Assembly: GCF_021916785.1 (NCBI RefSeq) | Contig: NZ_JAKCFC010000003.1 | Span: 744,001-808,000, forward strand | Length of the DNA: 64,000 bases | Reading direction: 5' to 3' | Source of the DNA: Mycolicibacterium lacusdiani | GTDB taxonomy: Bacteria > Actinomycetota > Actinomycetes > Mycobacteriales > Mycobacteriaceae | Shown here: piece after piece, positions 8,827-15,658 of the stretch | How the letters are laid out: each line of letters opens with the position of its first letter | How positions within the stretch are numbered: the stretch's first letter is position 1 | Program-made: the position numbers and the translations under genes | The notes under the pieces: model-generated | What the model saw: only the letters and a program-made list of their open reading frames with translations | Database searches by the model: none | Told to the model about the DNA's origin: nothing

Positions 8827-9879
8827 TCAGAATGCGTCGAAACCGGTGGTGGTGTTGTTGTTCGACGCCAGATCGGTGTCGACGTCGTTGTTCGAGGCGA
8901 TGTCGGTCTCGATCTCGGTCTCGTTGTTCGAGGCGATCGCGGTGTCGTTGTTCGACCCGATGTTGGACTCGAAGCTCGAGGAGTTGTCCTCGACCGACGT
9001 GTTCGCCTCGGTCTCGACCGACGACTGGACCTGGGAGTTGACCGAGTTGTCGACGGTGTTGTCGCTACCCGAGTCGCCACCGATGTTGGTCTGGTCGCCG
9101 CCGACGGTGCTGGTGTCGTTGTCGACGATCACGATGCCGCCGCCACCCGCGTTGCCGCCGGAGGCGTCGCCGCCGCCGATGCCGATCAGGCTGCCGCCAC
9201 CGCTGGCACCTCCGCCGTTGCCACCGCTGGCGTCGACGTCGTTGAGCACGGGGCCTTCGTTGTCTTGGATGACGGTGCTGCCGCCGGTGGCGGTGGTGCC
9301 GTTGTCCTCGATGTCGCCGTCGCCGATGTTGACGTTGGAGCCGGTTCCGGCGATGACGTCACCGTTGTTGACGTCGTTGTTGTTGCCGAGGACCGCGCCG
9401 TCACCGGTCACGACGTCGCCATCGTTGTCGCCGCCGACGACCACGCCGCCGTTGGTGGCGGTGTTGCTGGTCTTGTCGCCGAAGGTGATGTCACCGAAGC
9501 CCAGGTTGAAGGCACCGTTCTGGGCGTTGGCGCCGGCGCTCTGGTCCGGGCTGAACAGATCGTTGTTGCTGGCCAGGTCGGTGTTGTTCCGGCTGGCGAA
9601 CTCCGTGGCGGTCTGCGGCGCGAACGTCGTCTGCGGGGAGAACGGCGAGGCGAAGTTGTGGTGATCGGACACCGCCCGCTGCAGACCGACGATCGGGTCG
9701 CCACCGCCGCCGAGGGCCAGTCCGGCGGGGGCGGCGCTGGCGGCGACGGCCTGGAGCTGGGCCGGGCTGACGCTGGGGAAGCCGGCGTCACGCAGGGCGC
9801 CATCGGGGTCCGTCACGAAGGAAGCGGCGACGTCGGGGCTACGGAAGAGGTCGAGGATGTAGTCGATCAGAGTGGTCAT
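8827..9879 (-). CDS. iniB: isoniazid-inducible protein IniB
   Basis: A 350-residue protein with two parts. The first 60 residues form the IniB-type helical domain (LIDYILDLFRSPDVAASFVTDP), which recurs in the paralogue at 10.2-10.7 kb. The remainder is low complexity, rich in Gly, Asn, Asp, Ser and Thr, with repeats such as SNND/ASNN and GGGDASGGN, ending in GFDAF. It has no signal peptide or membrane segment, and its exact role is unknown even in M. tuberculosis. It is first in iniBAC, with a leader of about 75 nt after the predicted -10 box and TTAGGGG boxes further upstream. Confidence 0.9.
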   Translation of the reverse strand: MTTLIDYILDLFRSPDVAASFVTDPDGALRDAGFPSVSPAQLQAVAASAAPAGLALGGGGDPIVGLQRAVSDHHNFASPFSPQTTFAPQTATEFASRNNTDLASNNDLFSPDQSAGANAQNGAFNLGFGDITFGDKTSNTATNGGVVVGGDNDGDVVTGDGAVLGNNNDVNNGDVIAGTGSNVNIGDGDIEDNGTTATGGSTVIQDNEGPVLNDVDASGGNGGGASGGGSLIGIGGGDASGGNAGGGGIVIVDNDTSTVGGDQTNIGGDSGSDNTVDNSVNSQVQSSVETEANTSVEDNSSSFESNIGSNNDTAIASNNETEIETDIASNNDVDTDLASNNNTTTGFDAF

Positions 9880-9953
9880 CGGACTGCCTTTCGGTTGTGG
9901 TTCTCGGACTTGGACGAGGAGCCTGTCGCCGGCTGTCCGGCGAACTGACTACG

Positions 9954-9959
9954 AATCTA
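9954..9959 (-). promoter_or_regulatory. predicted -10 box of iniB (TAGATT)
   Basis: On the minus strand TAGATT fits the TANNNT pattern. It lies about 75 nt before the iniB ATG and 65-95 nt downstream of the TTAGGGG boxes. This spacing is similar to that at the iniB-paralogue promoter. Confidence 0.4.
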
Positions 9960-10023
9960 TGGACCCGCGAGGCCACCGGGAACGGGGCCGAAACCCCTGC
10001 TCTCACCCTGCCATGGTGGGATG

Positions 10024-10053
10024 CCCCTAGGGTTTACGTTAGGGGATTAGGGG
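10024..10053. promoter_or_regulatory. TTAGGGG box cluster upstream of iniB (candidate IniR site)
   Basis: CCCCTAGGG at 10024-10032 is followed by TTAGGGG at 10039-10045 and again at 10047-10053, an 8-bp period. The same heptamer occurs three times in the other ini intergenic region. IniR is the obvious candidate binder because it is the known ini activator, but the pairing is inferred. Confidence 0.5.
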
Positions 10054-10100
10054 ATCAGTGGGGGGTGGCCCGATTGACCTTATGACCTGCCCGAATACGA

Positions 10101-10132
10101 CGACAGCGCGGCCGTTTCCGGCCGCGCTGTCG
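10101..10132 (-). terminator. perfect hairpin after the iniB paralogue
   Basis: Two 14-nt complementary arms (CGACAGCGCGGCCG and its complement) flank a TTTC loop. The hairpin starts 18 nt after the stop of the minus-strand gene and separates it from iniB. There is no U-tract. Confidence 0.65.
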
Positions 10133-10150
10133 TGGTGTGCAGGGGTGAAT

Positions 10151-10699
10151 TCAGTTGAACGCGTCGAACCCTTGGGGGTCGGCATTGGGGGTGTCGACGG
10201 TGCCGTCGGCGCCTGCCGGCTGCGTCCAGTCGTCGAGGGCGTCGAGGCCCTCGGCCACCGTGCCGTCGTCGATCACCGGCGCATCGAAGGCCAGGCCCGG
10301 GTCGTTGGCCGTGGCCACGGTGTTCAGCCCGCCGTCCCAGTCGTCCCACGCCGCGTCCAACACGCCGGGTGCGGCGCCATCGGGCTGGGCGATCAGGTCG
10401 TGCACCACGGGCGAGTCGTCGATGCCCTGCAGCGGCAGGTGATCGTCGAACGCGTCGAATGCAGCGGTGGCCGCGCCACTCGACCACACGTTCCCCGCGT
10501 CGCCGATGGCGTCGAATCCGGACACCGGCGCCGCAGACAGCGACTCGGTGACCACCGGGATCAAGCTGTTGACGTCCGCACTCGTGACGTCGGTCAGATT
10601 CGCCGCGGAGATGGCCTGGGCCGGGTCGGCGGCATACTGGGCCGCGACGTCGGGGTCGCGCACCACCGACATCACGAAGTCGAGTAGCGAGTTCGCCAC
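10151..10699 (-). CDS. short IniB-like protein (Rv0340-type position)
   Basis: A 182-residue protein. Its first 55 residues match the IniB N-terminal domain: LLDFVMSVVRDPDVAAQYA against LIDYILDLFRSPDVAASFV, then a DPAQAI/DPDGAL helix and an ADVNSL/AQLQAV segment. The rest is acidic and Ala/Asp-rich, with repeated FDA/LDA units and the ending GFDAFN; IniB also ends GFDAF. GTG 10699 is chosen because an AGGGGG ribosome site lies just upstream and the domain begins there. It sits where M. tuberculosis has Rv0340, upstream of iniB, but has its own hairpin terminator. Function unknown; it is likely co-regulated with iniB through the shared boxes. Confidence 0.82.
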   Translation of the reverse strand: MANSLLDFVMSVVRDPDVAAQYAADPAQAISAANLTDVTSADVNSLIPVVTESLSAAPVSGFDAIGDAGNVWSSGAATAAFDAFDDHLPLQGIDDSPVVHDLIAQPDGAAPGVLDAAWDDWDGGLNTVATANDPGLAFDAPVIDDGTVAEGLDALDDWTQPAGADGTVDTPNADPQGFDAFN

Positions 10700-10755
10700 G
10701 GGTCCCCCTCTCTCGTATTCGGTGAGCTGGCAGATCACGCACTGCCTTGCCCGAA

Positions 10756-10761
10756 ATGCTA
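10756..10761 (-). promoter_or_regulatory. predicted -10 box of the iniB paralogue (TAGCAT)
   Basis: TAGCAT on the minus strand lies about 57 nt before GTG 10699 and 56-95 nt downstream of the TTAGGGG boxes. This copies the geometry at iniB. Confidence 0.4.
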
Positions 10762-10816
10762 TCGGCGCAGGCAGCCTCGCCGAATCGGTGTCGAACCCAA
10801 CCCCGGGCGGACGCCG

Positions 10817-10857
10817 TTAGGGGGTTCGGCGTTAGGGGTTCTCGAACCCTTAGGGGG
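10817..10857. promoter_or_regulatory. three TTAGGGG boxes in the divergent promoter (candidate IniR site)
   Basis: TTAGGGG occurs at 10817-10823, 10832-10838 and 10850-10856. The last two flank the inverted repeat GGGTTC-TC-GAACCC (10836-10849). The boxes lie between the minus-strand iniB paralogue and the plus-strand Hsp70-like/iniR operon, so one site could control both. Confidence 0.5.
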
Positions 10858-10885
10858 ATCGCCCACACAGCCCCATACCGGCCGC

Positions 10886-10891
10886 TATGGT
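10886..10891 (+). promoter_or_regulatory. predicted -10 box of the Hsp70-like/iniR operon (TATGGT)
   Basis: TATGGT lies 30 nt after the last TTAGGGG box and about 95 nt before ATG 10986, which implies a leader of some 85 nt. Confidence 0.35.
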
Positions 10892-10985
10892 GAGTGCTGG
10901 TCTTCTGCGCTGCCCTGCGTCCCAAGAGCGCTGCGCGAGGAACCGTCGACACTGCTCCCTCGATCTGACTCAGAGGTCTTCCTAC

Positions 10986-12899
10986 ATGAGCGACTCACTC
11001 GGACTGTCCGTCGGGACCACGAACCTGGTCGCGGCCGCCATCGGGCGTCCCCCCGTGGTGCGGCGCGCTGCGCTGGCTCTGTTCAACGATCGCGCACCCG
11101 AGGTCGGCGACCAGTTCGGTCCGACTCAGCCCGACCTCGTCCTCACCGGCTTCGTCGAGCGGGTCGGCGACCCGGTGCCGATGGTCGCCTCCGACGGCTC
11201 GTCGCACCGCGGCGAGGTCGTGCTCGTCGAGGCGTTGGACGCGATGGCCCGTGCCGTCGGCGGCGGCGCGCCCGTCACGATCGCGGTCCCCGCGCACTGG
11301 AGCGCGGGCGTCGTCGGCGCCTTGCGAAACGCGTTGCGCAGCAAGCCGAACCTCTCCCCCGGCGGGATGCCGCCCACGCTCGTCCCCGACTCGGCGGCAG
11401 CGCTGTCCGCGCTCCGCGTCGCGCCAGGCCTGCCGACCGACGGCGTCGTCGTGCTGTGCGACTTCGGCGCGAACGGCACGAGCGTGACGTTGGCCGATGC
11501 GCGCGCCGACATGGCCGTCATCGGCGACACCATCCGCTACCCCGACTTCTCCGGCGATCTGGTCGACCAGTCACTGCTCAACCACGTGATCTCCGGTGTC
11601 GCCGACGCGAGCAATCCGGATCCCGCGGGAACCGCGGCGGTCGGCTCCCTGACCAAGCTGCGCGACGACTGCAGGCAGGCCAAGGAGAGGTTGTCCGCCG
11701 ACACGGCGGCCGTCATCCCGGTCGCCTTGCCCGGCTTCTCCTCCGACGTACGGGTCACCCGGCCAGAACTCGAACGGCTCATCGACCAACCACTCGACGG
11801 TTTGATGGGTGCGATCGAACAGTCGTTGCAGCAGTTCAGGATTCCGATGGCGGCCATCACGGCGGTCGCCACCGTCGGCGGCGGCGCCTCGATCCCGCTG
11901 GTGACCCAGCGGCTGTCGGAACGGCTGCGCGCGCCCGTCGTGACCACGCCGCAGCCGCAGGTGGTCGGCGCCGCAGGCGCGGCCGTGCTGTCTGCTGGCG
12001 GGCTGGGCGACGACGCTACCGGGCTGGCGCCCGTGGCCGACGACGCGACCGGTCTCGCACCGACCATGGGCTGGGTTGCGGGTGCCGGGGCGGCGGGTGT
12101 GGCGGCCGGCGCCGCTGCGGGTGCCGCCTTCCCGACCCAGGCCGCGCCGAGCGCCGCCGACACGTCGGCCGCCGACTCGCTGGCCTGGTCCCAGGGCGTC
12201 GAAGCCGACGACCCGCTGCCCTACGCCGGTGGCGAGTACGACTACGGCAGCGCGACCGACGCCCGACCGCCGGTCGACTTCGCGGCACGCGACGAGCCCT
12301 ACGACGACGACGAACCGGGACCGCTGCCCTGGTACAAGCGGCCCCCGCTGCTGTTCGGGGCTGCCGCGGCAGCCGCGCTGCTGGCCGTTGGAGGCTTGGC
12401 CGTCACGCTGACCAGCACGTCGACCGACTCGACGCCGGTGACCGAGAACGTCACGATCACGAGCACCGGTGACGACGGCCTGGTGACCACCACCGTCGTG
12501 CCGTCCTCGGAGGCCGAGACCTACCGCAACCGTCCGTTGACGACGCCGCCCCCGACCGGTCCTGCGACCACGAATCCGACGTCGGCGCCGACCACAACGA
12601 CCACCACGACGTCGCCGACCACCACCACGACCACCACGACGACGACCACCACCACCACGACGACCACGACGCCGACCACCACCACGACCACCACGGTTCC
12701 GACGACGACCACACCGCCGCCGACCACTACCGTCCCGCCGCCCACGACCACGGTCGCGCCACCGCCCACCACGACGGTCCCCGTCGTCCCGGACACCCCC
12801 GACGCGCAGCCGACCGTCCCGGTCGTCGAGCCCGTTCCGGAGGTGGCACCTGCGCCGCCGCCGGTCGCCGAAGTCCCCGTGCTGCCGCTGCTCCCATGA
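10986..12899 (+). CDS. Hsp70/actin-fold membrane protein with Thr/Pro-rich tail
   Basis: A 637-residue protein. Residues 1-340 follow the Hsp70 nucleotide-binding pattern. LGLSVGTTNLVAA is the phosphate-1 loop with Thr in place of the usual Asp, VVLCDFGANGTSVTL is phosphate-2, LRDDCRQAKERLS is the Hsp70 connecting helix, and ATVGGGASIPLV is the adenosine loop. An Ala-rich linker follows, then LPWYKRPP and one membrane segment near residue 460, and a tail of Thr runs ending in Pro/Val repeats. There is no substrate-binding domain. The stop overlaps iniR as ATGA. ATG 10986 is chosen because upstream residues look non-coding. The partner gene at 62.6-64 kb is a paralogue. The role is unknown; signalling between the envelope and IniR is an inference from coupling. 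Confidence 0.8.
   Translation: MSDSLGLSVGTTNLVAAAIGRPPVVRRAALALFNDRAPEVGDQFGPTQPDLVLTGFVERVGDPVPMVASDGSSHRGEVVLVEALDAMARAVGGGAPVTIAVPAHWSAGVVGALRNALRSKPNLSPGGMPPTLVPDSAAALSALRVAPGLPTDGVVVLCDFGANGTSVTLADARADMAVIGDTIRYPDFSGDLVDQSLLNHVISGVADASNPDPAGTAAVGSLTKLRDDCRQAKERLSADTAAVIPVALPGFSSDVRVTRPELERLIDQPLDGLMGAIEQSLQQFRIPMAAITAVATVGGGASIPLVTQRLSERLRAPVVTTPQPQVVGAAGAAVLSAGGLGDDATGLAPVADDATGLAPTMGWVAGAGAAGVAAGAAAGAAFPTQAAPSAADTSAADSLAWSQGVEADDPLPYAGGEYDYGSATDARPPVDFAARDEPYDDDEPGPLPWYKRPPLLFGAAAAAALLAVGGLAVTLTSTSTDSTPVTENVTITSTGDDGLVTTTVVPSSEAETYRNRPLTTPPPTGPATTNPTSAPTTTTTTTSPTTTTTTTTTTTTTTTTTTPTTTTTTTVPTTTTPPPTTTVPPPTTTVAPPPTTTVPVVPDTPDAQPTVPVVEPVPEVAPAPPPVAEVPVLPLLP
12585..12735 (+). repeat. ACC/ACG trinucleotide tract encoding Thr runs
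   Basis: About 150 bp of nearly pure ACC and ACG codons inside the Hsp70-like gene give long Thr runs interrupted by Pro, Ser and Val. The tract is prone to slippage, so tail length may vary between strains. Confidence 0.75.
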
Positions 12900-15412
12900 C
12901 CGCACAGGACGTCGTCGCGACGCTGACGGCGTCACCCACCGAGCCCACGAAGGCGTTGGTGTCGGGTGGGATCGGGTCGGGTAAGTCGTTGGTGCTCAAC
13001 GGTGTTCGGGCCGCCCTGCGTGCAGCGGGCATCGCCGTCGTCGCCCGCGCGCCACGCGACGGCGACCCGCCGGGAGCCGCCGTCGTCGTCGACGACGCGC
13101 ACCTACTCGACGACGCCGAACTGCAGCACCTGGCCGACCTGATGGCCGACCCTGCCACGACCGTCATCGTCGCCGCCGAACCGCAGTCCCAGCACCCCGG
13201 CCTCACGGCGCTGTCGGCCGCCGCGGCGAGGCAGTCGCCGGTGGTGACCCTGTCTCCGCTGACCCCACCCGAGATCGCCCGTCTGGCAAGTGAAGTCATC
13301 GGCTCGGCACCGCCGCTGGAGATGGTGCGGTCGGTGGCGACGGCGACCGCGGGCGTGCCGTTCCTGGTGCGAGCAGCCGTCACCGCTGCCGCGGCACCGG
13401 AGGCCGAGTCACCGGGAGCCGCGATCTCCCAGGCCACGCGGGCGGCCCTGATCGAGCGGCTGCGCCGCGCCGACGAGGCGGTCGTGGACACGCTGCTGAT
13501 CTGCTCGCTGACCCCGGAACTGGGCCCGGACGACGTGGCAGGCGCCCTCGACCTCGAGAGCGCGCCGGTGCACCGACTGGTCGACCGGGCGCGTGCCACC
13601 GGCCTGATCGCACCGTCGCACAACCCGACCTTCCTGCGCACCCTGCACCGGTGCCTCGCCCAGATCGTCGGCGCCACCCGGCACCACGAGATCGAGACGA
13701 GATTGCTTCGGACGCAACTCGACTCGTCGACACTGACCGTCGACCTCGCGCTCCGGATGGCCGATCACGGCCTGCGCGATCCACTGCTGGCCGACGCGCT
13801 GACCGCACTGGCCGATCGCAACCGCGCCCACCCGGCACGCACCGCGCGGCTGTACCGGGCGGCCGCCGAGGTCGACCCCGGCGCGCGCGACTCCCGGTTG
13901 GCCGATGCACTGGCGGCCAGCGGCGACTGCGCCACGGCGGGCCGGATCGCCGACGAACTGCTGACATCCGATGTGGCGGGCGAGAAGGCCGCCGCGGTGC
14001 GCATTGCGGCCAGCGTGGCGGTGCACGACGGCAGCGCCGCGCAGGCCGCCGAGTTGTTCGCGTGGCTGGGCCCGCACCCCGACGCCGTGATCGCCTCGGC
14101 GAACGCCGTCGTGGCCATCGGTGTCGGCGATCCGCAGGCCGCCCGCGCGGCGCTGGCAGCCGAAGCGCAGGGACCACCCACCTCCGATGCGCGCGCGGCC
14201 CGCCACCTGGCCGAGGGGTTGATCGCGTCGCTCGACTCGCCCTACCCGGCCGCGATGGCCCGCCTCTCACAGGCGATTTCGGCCAGGCCGTCGGCGCCGA
14301 GCGTGACTCCGGACAGCGCGACGGCCGTGGTCGCGCTGACCGCACTGCACGCCGGCGACCCGGTGCGCGCCCGCAGCGTCGTCGGACGGGCACTGGCCGT
14401 CCCCGGGGACGAGGCGACCGCGTTCTTCGCCCACCGGCACCGGCTGCTGCTGGGCTGGATCCGGATGCTCGACGGTCAGCTGGCCGCCGCGGGCGCCGAC
14501 GTGGCCGCCGTGACTGCCACCAATGCGCCGCTGCATCGCCGCGACGCGCTGTGGGCGTCGGCGCTGCAGACCGCGATCGCGCGCCGCAACGGTGACAGCG
14601 GTGCCGTCCAGAAGCACTGGTACGCCGCCATGGAGGTGCTCACCGAGTACTCGATGGACCTGTACTCCCTGCTACCGCTGAGCGAACTGTGGATCGCCGC
14701 GGCGCGACTGCACCAGGTCGAGCGGCTCACCCACACCGTCGACGAGGCCTTCGACCTGCTCGGCCGGCTCGGCAACCCGACCGCATGGTCGCTCCCCCTG
14801 CACTGGGCAGGCGTGCACGCGGGCATCCTCGCGAACTCGCCGGACGCCGTTGCCCCGCACGGACAGGCGCTGACCGCCGCGGCCGCGCACAGCACGTTCG
14901 CCCGGTCGCTCGCCCACGCAGGCCGCACCTGGCTGCGGGTGCTGGCCAACCACGTGGAGGTCGACGAGGTCACCGCGGCGGCGAGGTCACTGGCTCAGTT
15001 CGGACTGGGGTGGGACGCCACCCGCCTTGCCAGCCAGGCCGCGCTGCAGACGCCCGACGGCCGGATCTCGGCGGCGATGCTCCAGTTGGCGCGCGACCTG
15101 AAGGTGATCAGTACCGCGAGCGCGGAGCCGGCCCCGCCCGCCGCGCCGGTCCCTGCGTCGGCGACGGCACCAGCCGGTTCCGCTCCTGCCTCGGACTCGT
15201 CGATGCCCAACTGGACCAGGCTGTCCGATCGCGAGCGCGAGGTCGCCGAACTGGTCTTGCAGGGGATGCCCTACCGCGACATCGGCAGTCAGCTGCTGAT
15301 CTCGGCGAAGACCGTCGAGCACCACGTCGCGCGCATCCGGCGCAGGTTGGGCGCCGAATCGCGGTCGGAGCTGATGTCGATGTTGCGAGCGATCCTGGCG
15401 ACTCCCAGCTGA
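12896..15412 (+). CDS. iniR: IniR-type STAND ATPase, LuxR-family regulator of the ini genes
   Basis: An 838-residue signal-transduction ATPase. The P-loop GGIGSGKS is at residues 24-31, and a Walker B-like AVVVDDAHLLDD is near residue 62. A long helical TPR-like middle follows, and a C-terminal LuxR DNA-binding domain (LSDREREVAELVLQG, then ISAKTVEHHVARIRRRLGAESRSEL) occupies residues 775-838. Size and position, beside iniB and the Fe-S reductase, match M. tuberculosis Rv0339c. That gene's M. marinum orthologue was reported as IniR, the activator of iniBAC that responds to trehalose. The ATGA overlap couples it to the Hsp70-like protein. Orthology rests on layout and domain order. Confidence 0.85.
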   Translation: MTAQDVVATLTASPTEPTKALVSGGIGSGKSLVLNGVRAALRAAGIAVVARAPRDGDPPGAAVVVDDAHLLDDAELQHLADLMADPATTVIVAAEPQSQHPGLTALSAAAARQSPVVTLSPLTPPEIARLASEVIGSAPPLEMVRSVATATAGVPFLVRAAVTAAAAPEAESPGAAISQATRAALIERLRRADEAVVDTLLICSLTPELGPDDVAGALDLESAPVHRLVDRARATGLIAPSHNPTFLRTLHRCLAQIVGATRHHEIETRLLRTQLDSSTLTVDLALRMADHGLRDPLLADALTALADRNRAHPARTARLYRAAAEVDPGARDSRLADALAASGDCATAGRIADELLTSDVAGEKAAAVRIAASVAVHDGSAAQAAELFAWLGPHPDAVIASANAVVAIGVGDPQAARAALAAEAQGPPTSDARAARHLAEGLIASLDSPYPAAMARLSQAISARPSAPSVTPDSATAVVALTALHAGDPVRARSVVGRALAVPGDEATAFFAHRHRLLLGWIRMLDGQLAAAGADVAAVTATNAPLHRRDALWASALQTAIARRNGDSGAVQKHWYAAMEVLTEYSMDLYSLLPLSELWIAAARLHQVERLTHTVDEAFDLLGRLGNPTAWSLPLHWAGVHAGILANSPDAVAPHGQALTAAAAHSTFARSLAHAGRTWLRVLANHVEVDEVTAAARSLAQFGLGWDATRLASQAALQTPDGRISAAMLQLARDLKVISTASAEPAPPAAPVPASATAPAGSAPASDSSMPNWTRLSDREREVAELVLQGMPYRDIGSQLLISAKTVEHHVARIRRRLGAESRSELMSMLRAILATPS

Positions 15413-15658
15413 TTTCACTCATCTCCCACCTGTGACGATGACCACTTTTCCGGTGGCAGGCGCGTGTCGCTCGGCCCGACTACCAGCAACCGGACGGCAA
15501 TCACTGCCCCGAACAGTGTCTGAACCTAGTTAGTTAGGTCAGCCTTCATAGCGTCGAATGTTCCCAGGATGTAACTATGAGCAGGCATTAGCCCTAAGTT
15601 ACCCGTCAGTAATGCACAATAAGTTACTGGCAGGTAGCTTCATCTCGGGAGGCAATCG
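15413..15658 (+). promoter_or_regulatory. regulatory gap before the Fe-S reductase
   Basis: This 246-bp non-coding gap is richer in A+T than its surroundings. TTAGGTCAGCCT at 15534-15545 matches one half of the mycobacterial IdeR box, but the second half is poor. GTAAC/GTTAC elements recur at 15571, 15598 and 15623, and the last lies in the imperfect palindrome AAGTTACTGGCAGGTAGCTT (15621-15640, 14 of 20 positions symmetrical), directly before the ribosome site GGGAGG. These look like operator sites, but the cognate regulators are unknown. Confidence 0.4.

Noticed and set aside
6926..9664. 912-codon plus-strand open frame over iniA and iniB
   Set aside because: It is a codon-bias shadow; the minus strand carries the GTPase motifs.
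10024..10857. TTAGGG repeats as telomere-like or integration elements
   Set aside because: Only a few copies are present, in promoter gaps with consistent distance to -10 boxes, so operator sites explain them better.
12521..12796. Open minus-strand frame of nearly pure Val/Gly opposite the Thr-rich tract
   Set aside because: It is the reverse complement of the ACC/ACG codons; similar mirror frames occur at 62693-63166 and 42347-42715. They have no ribosome site or real sequence complexity.
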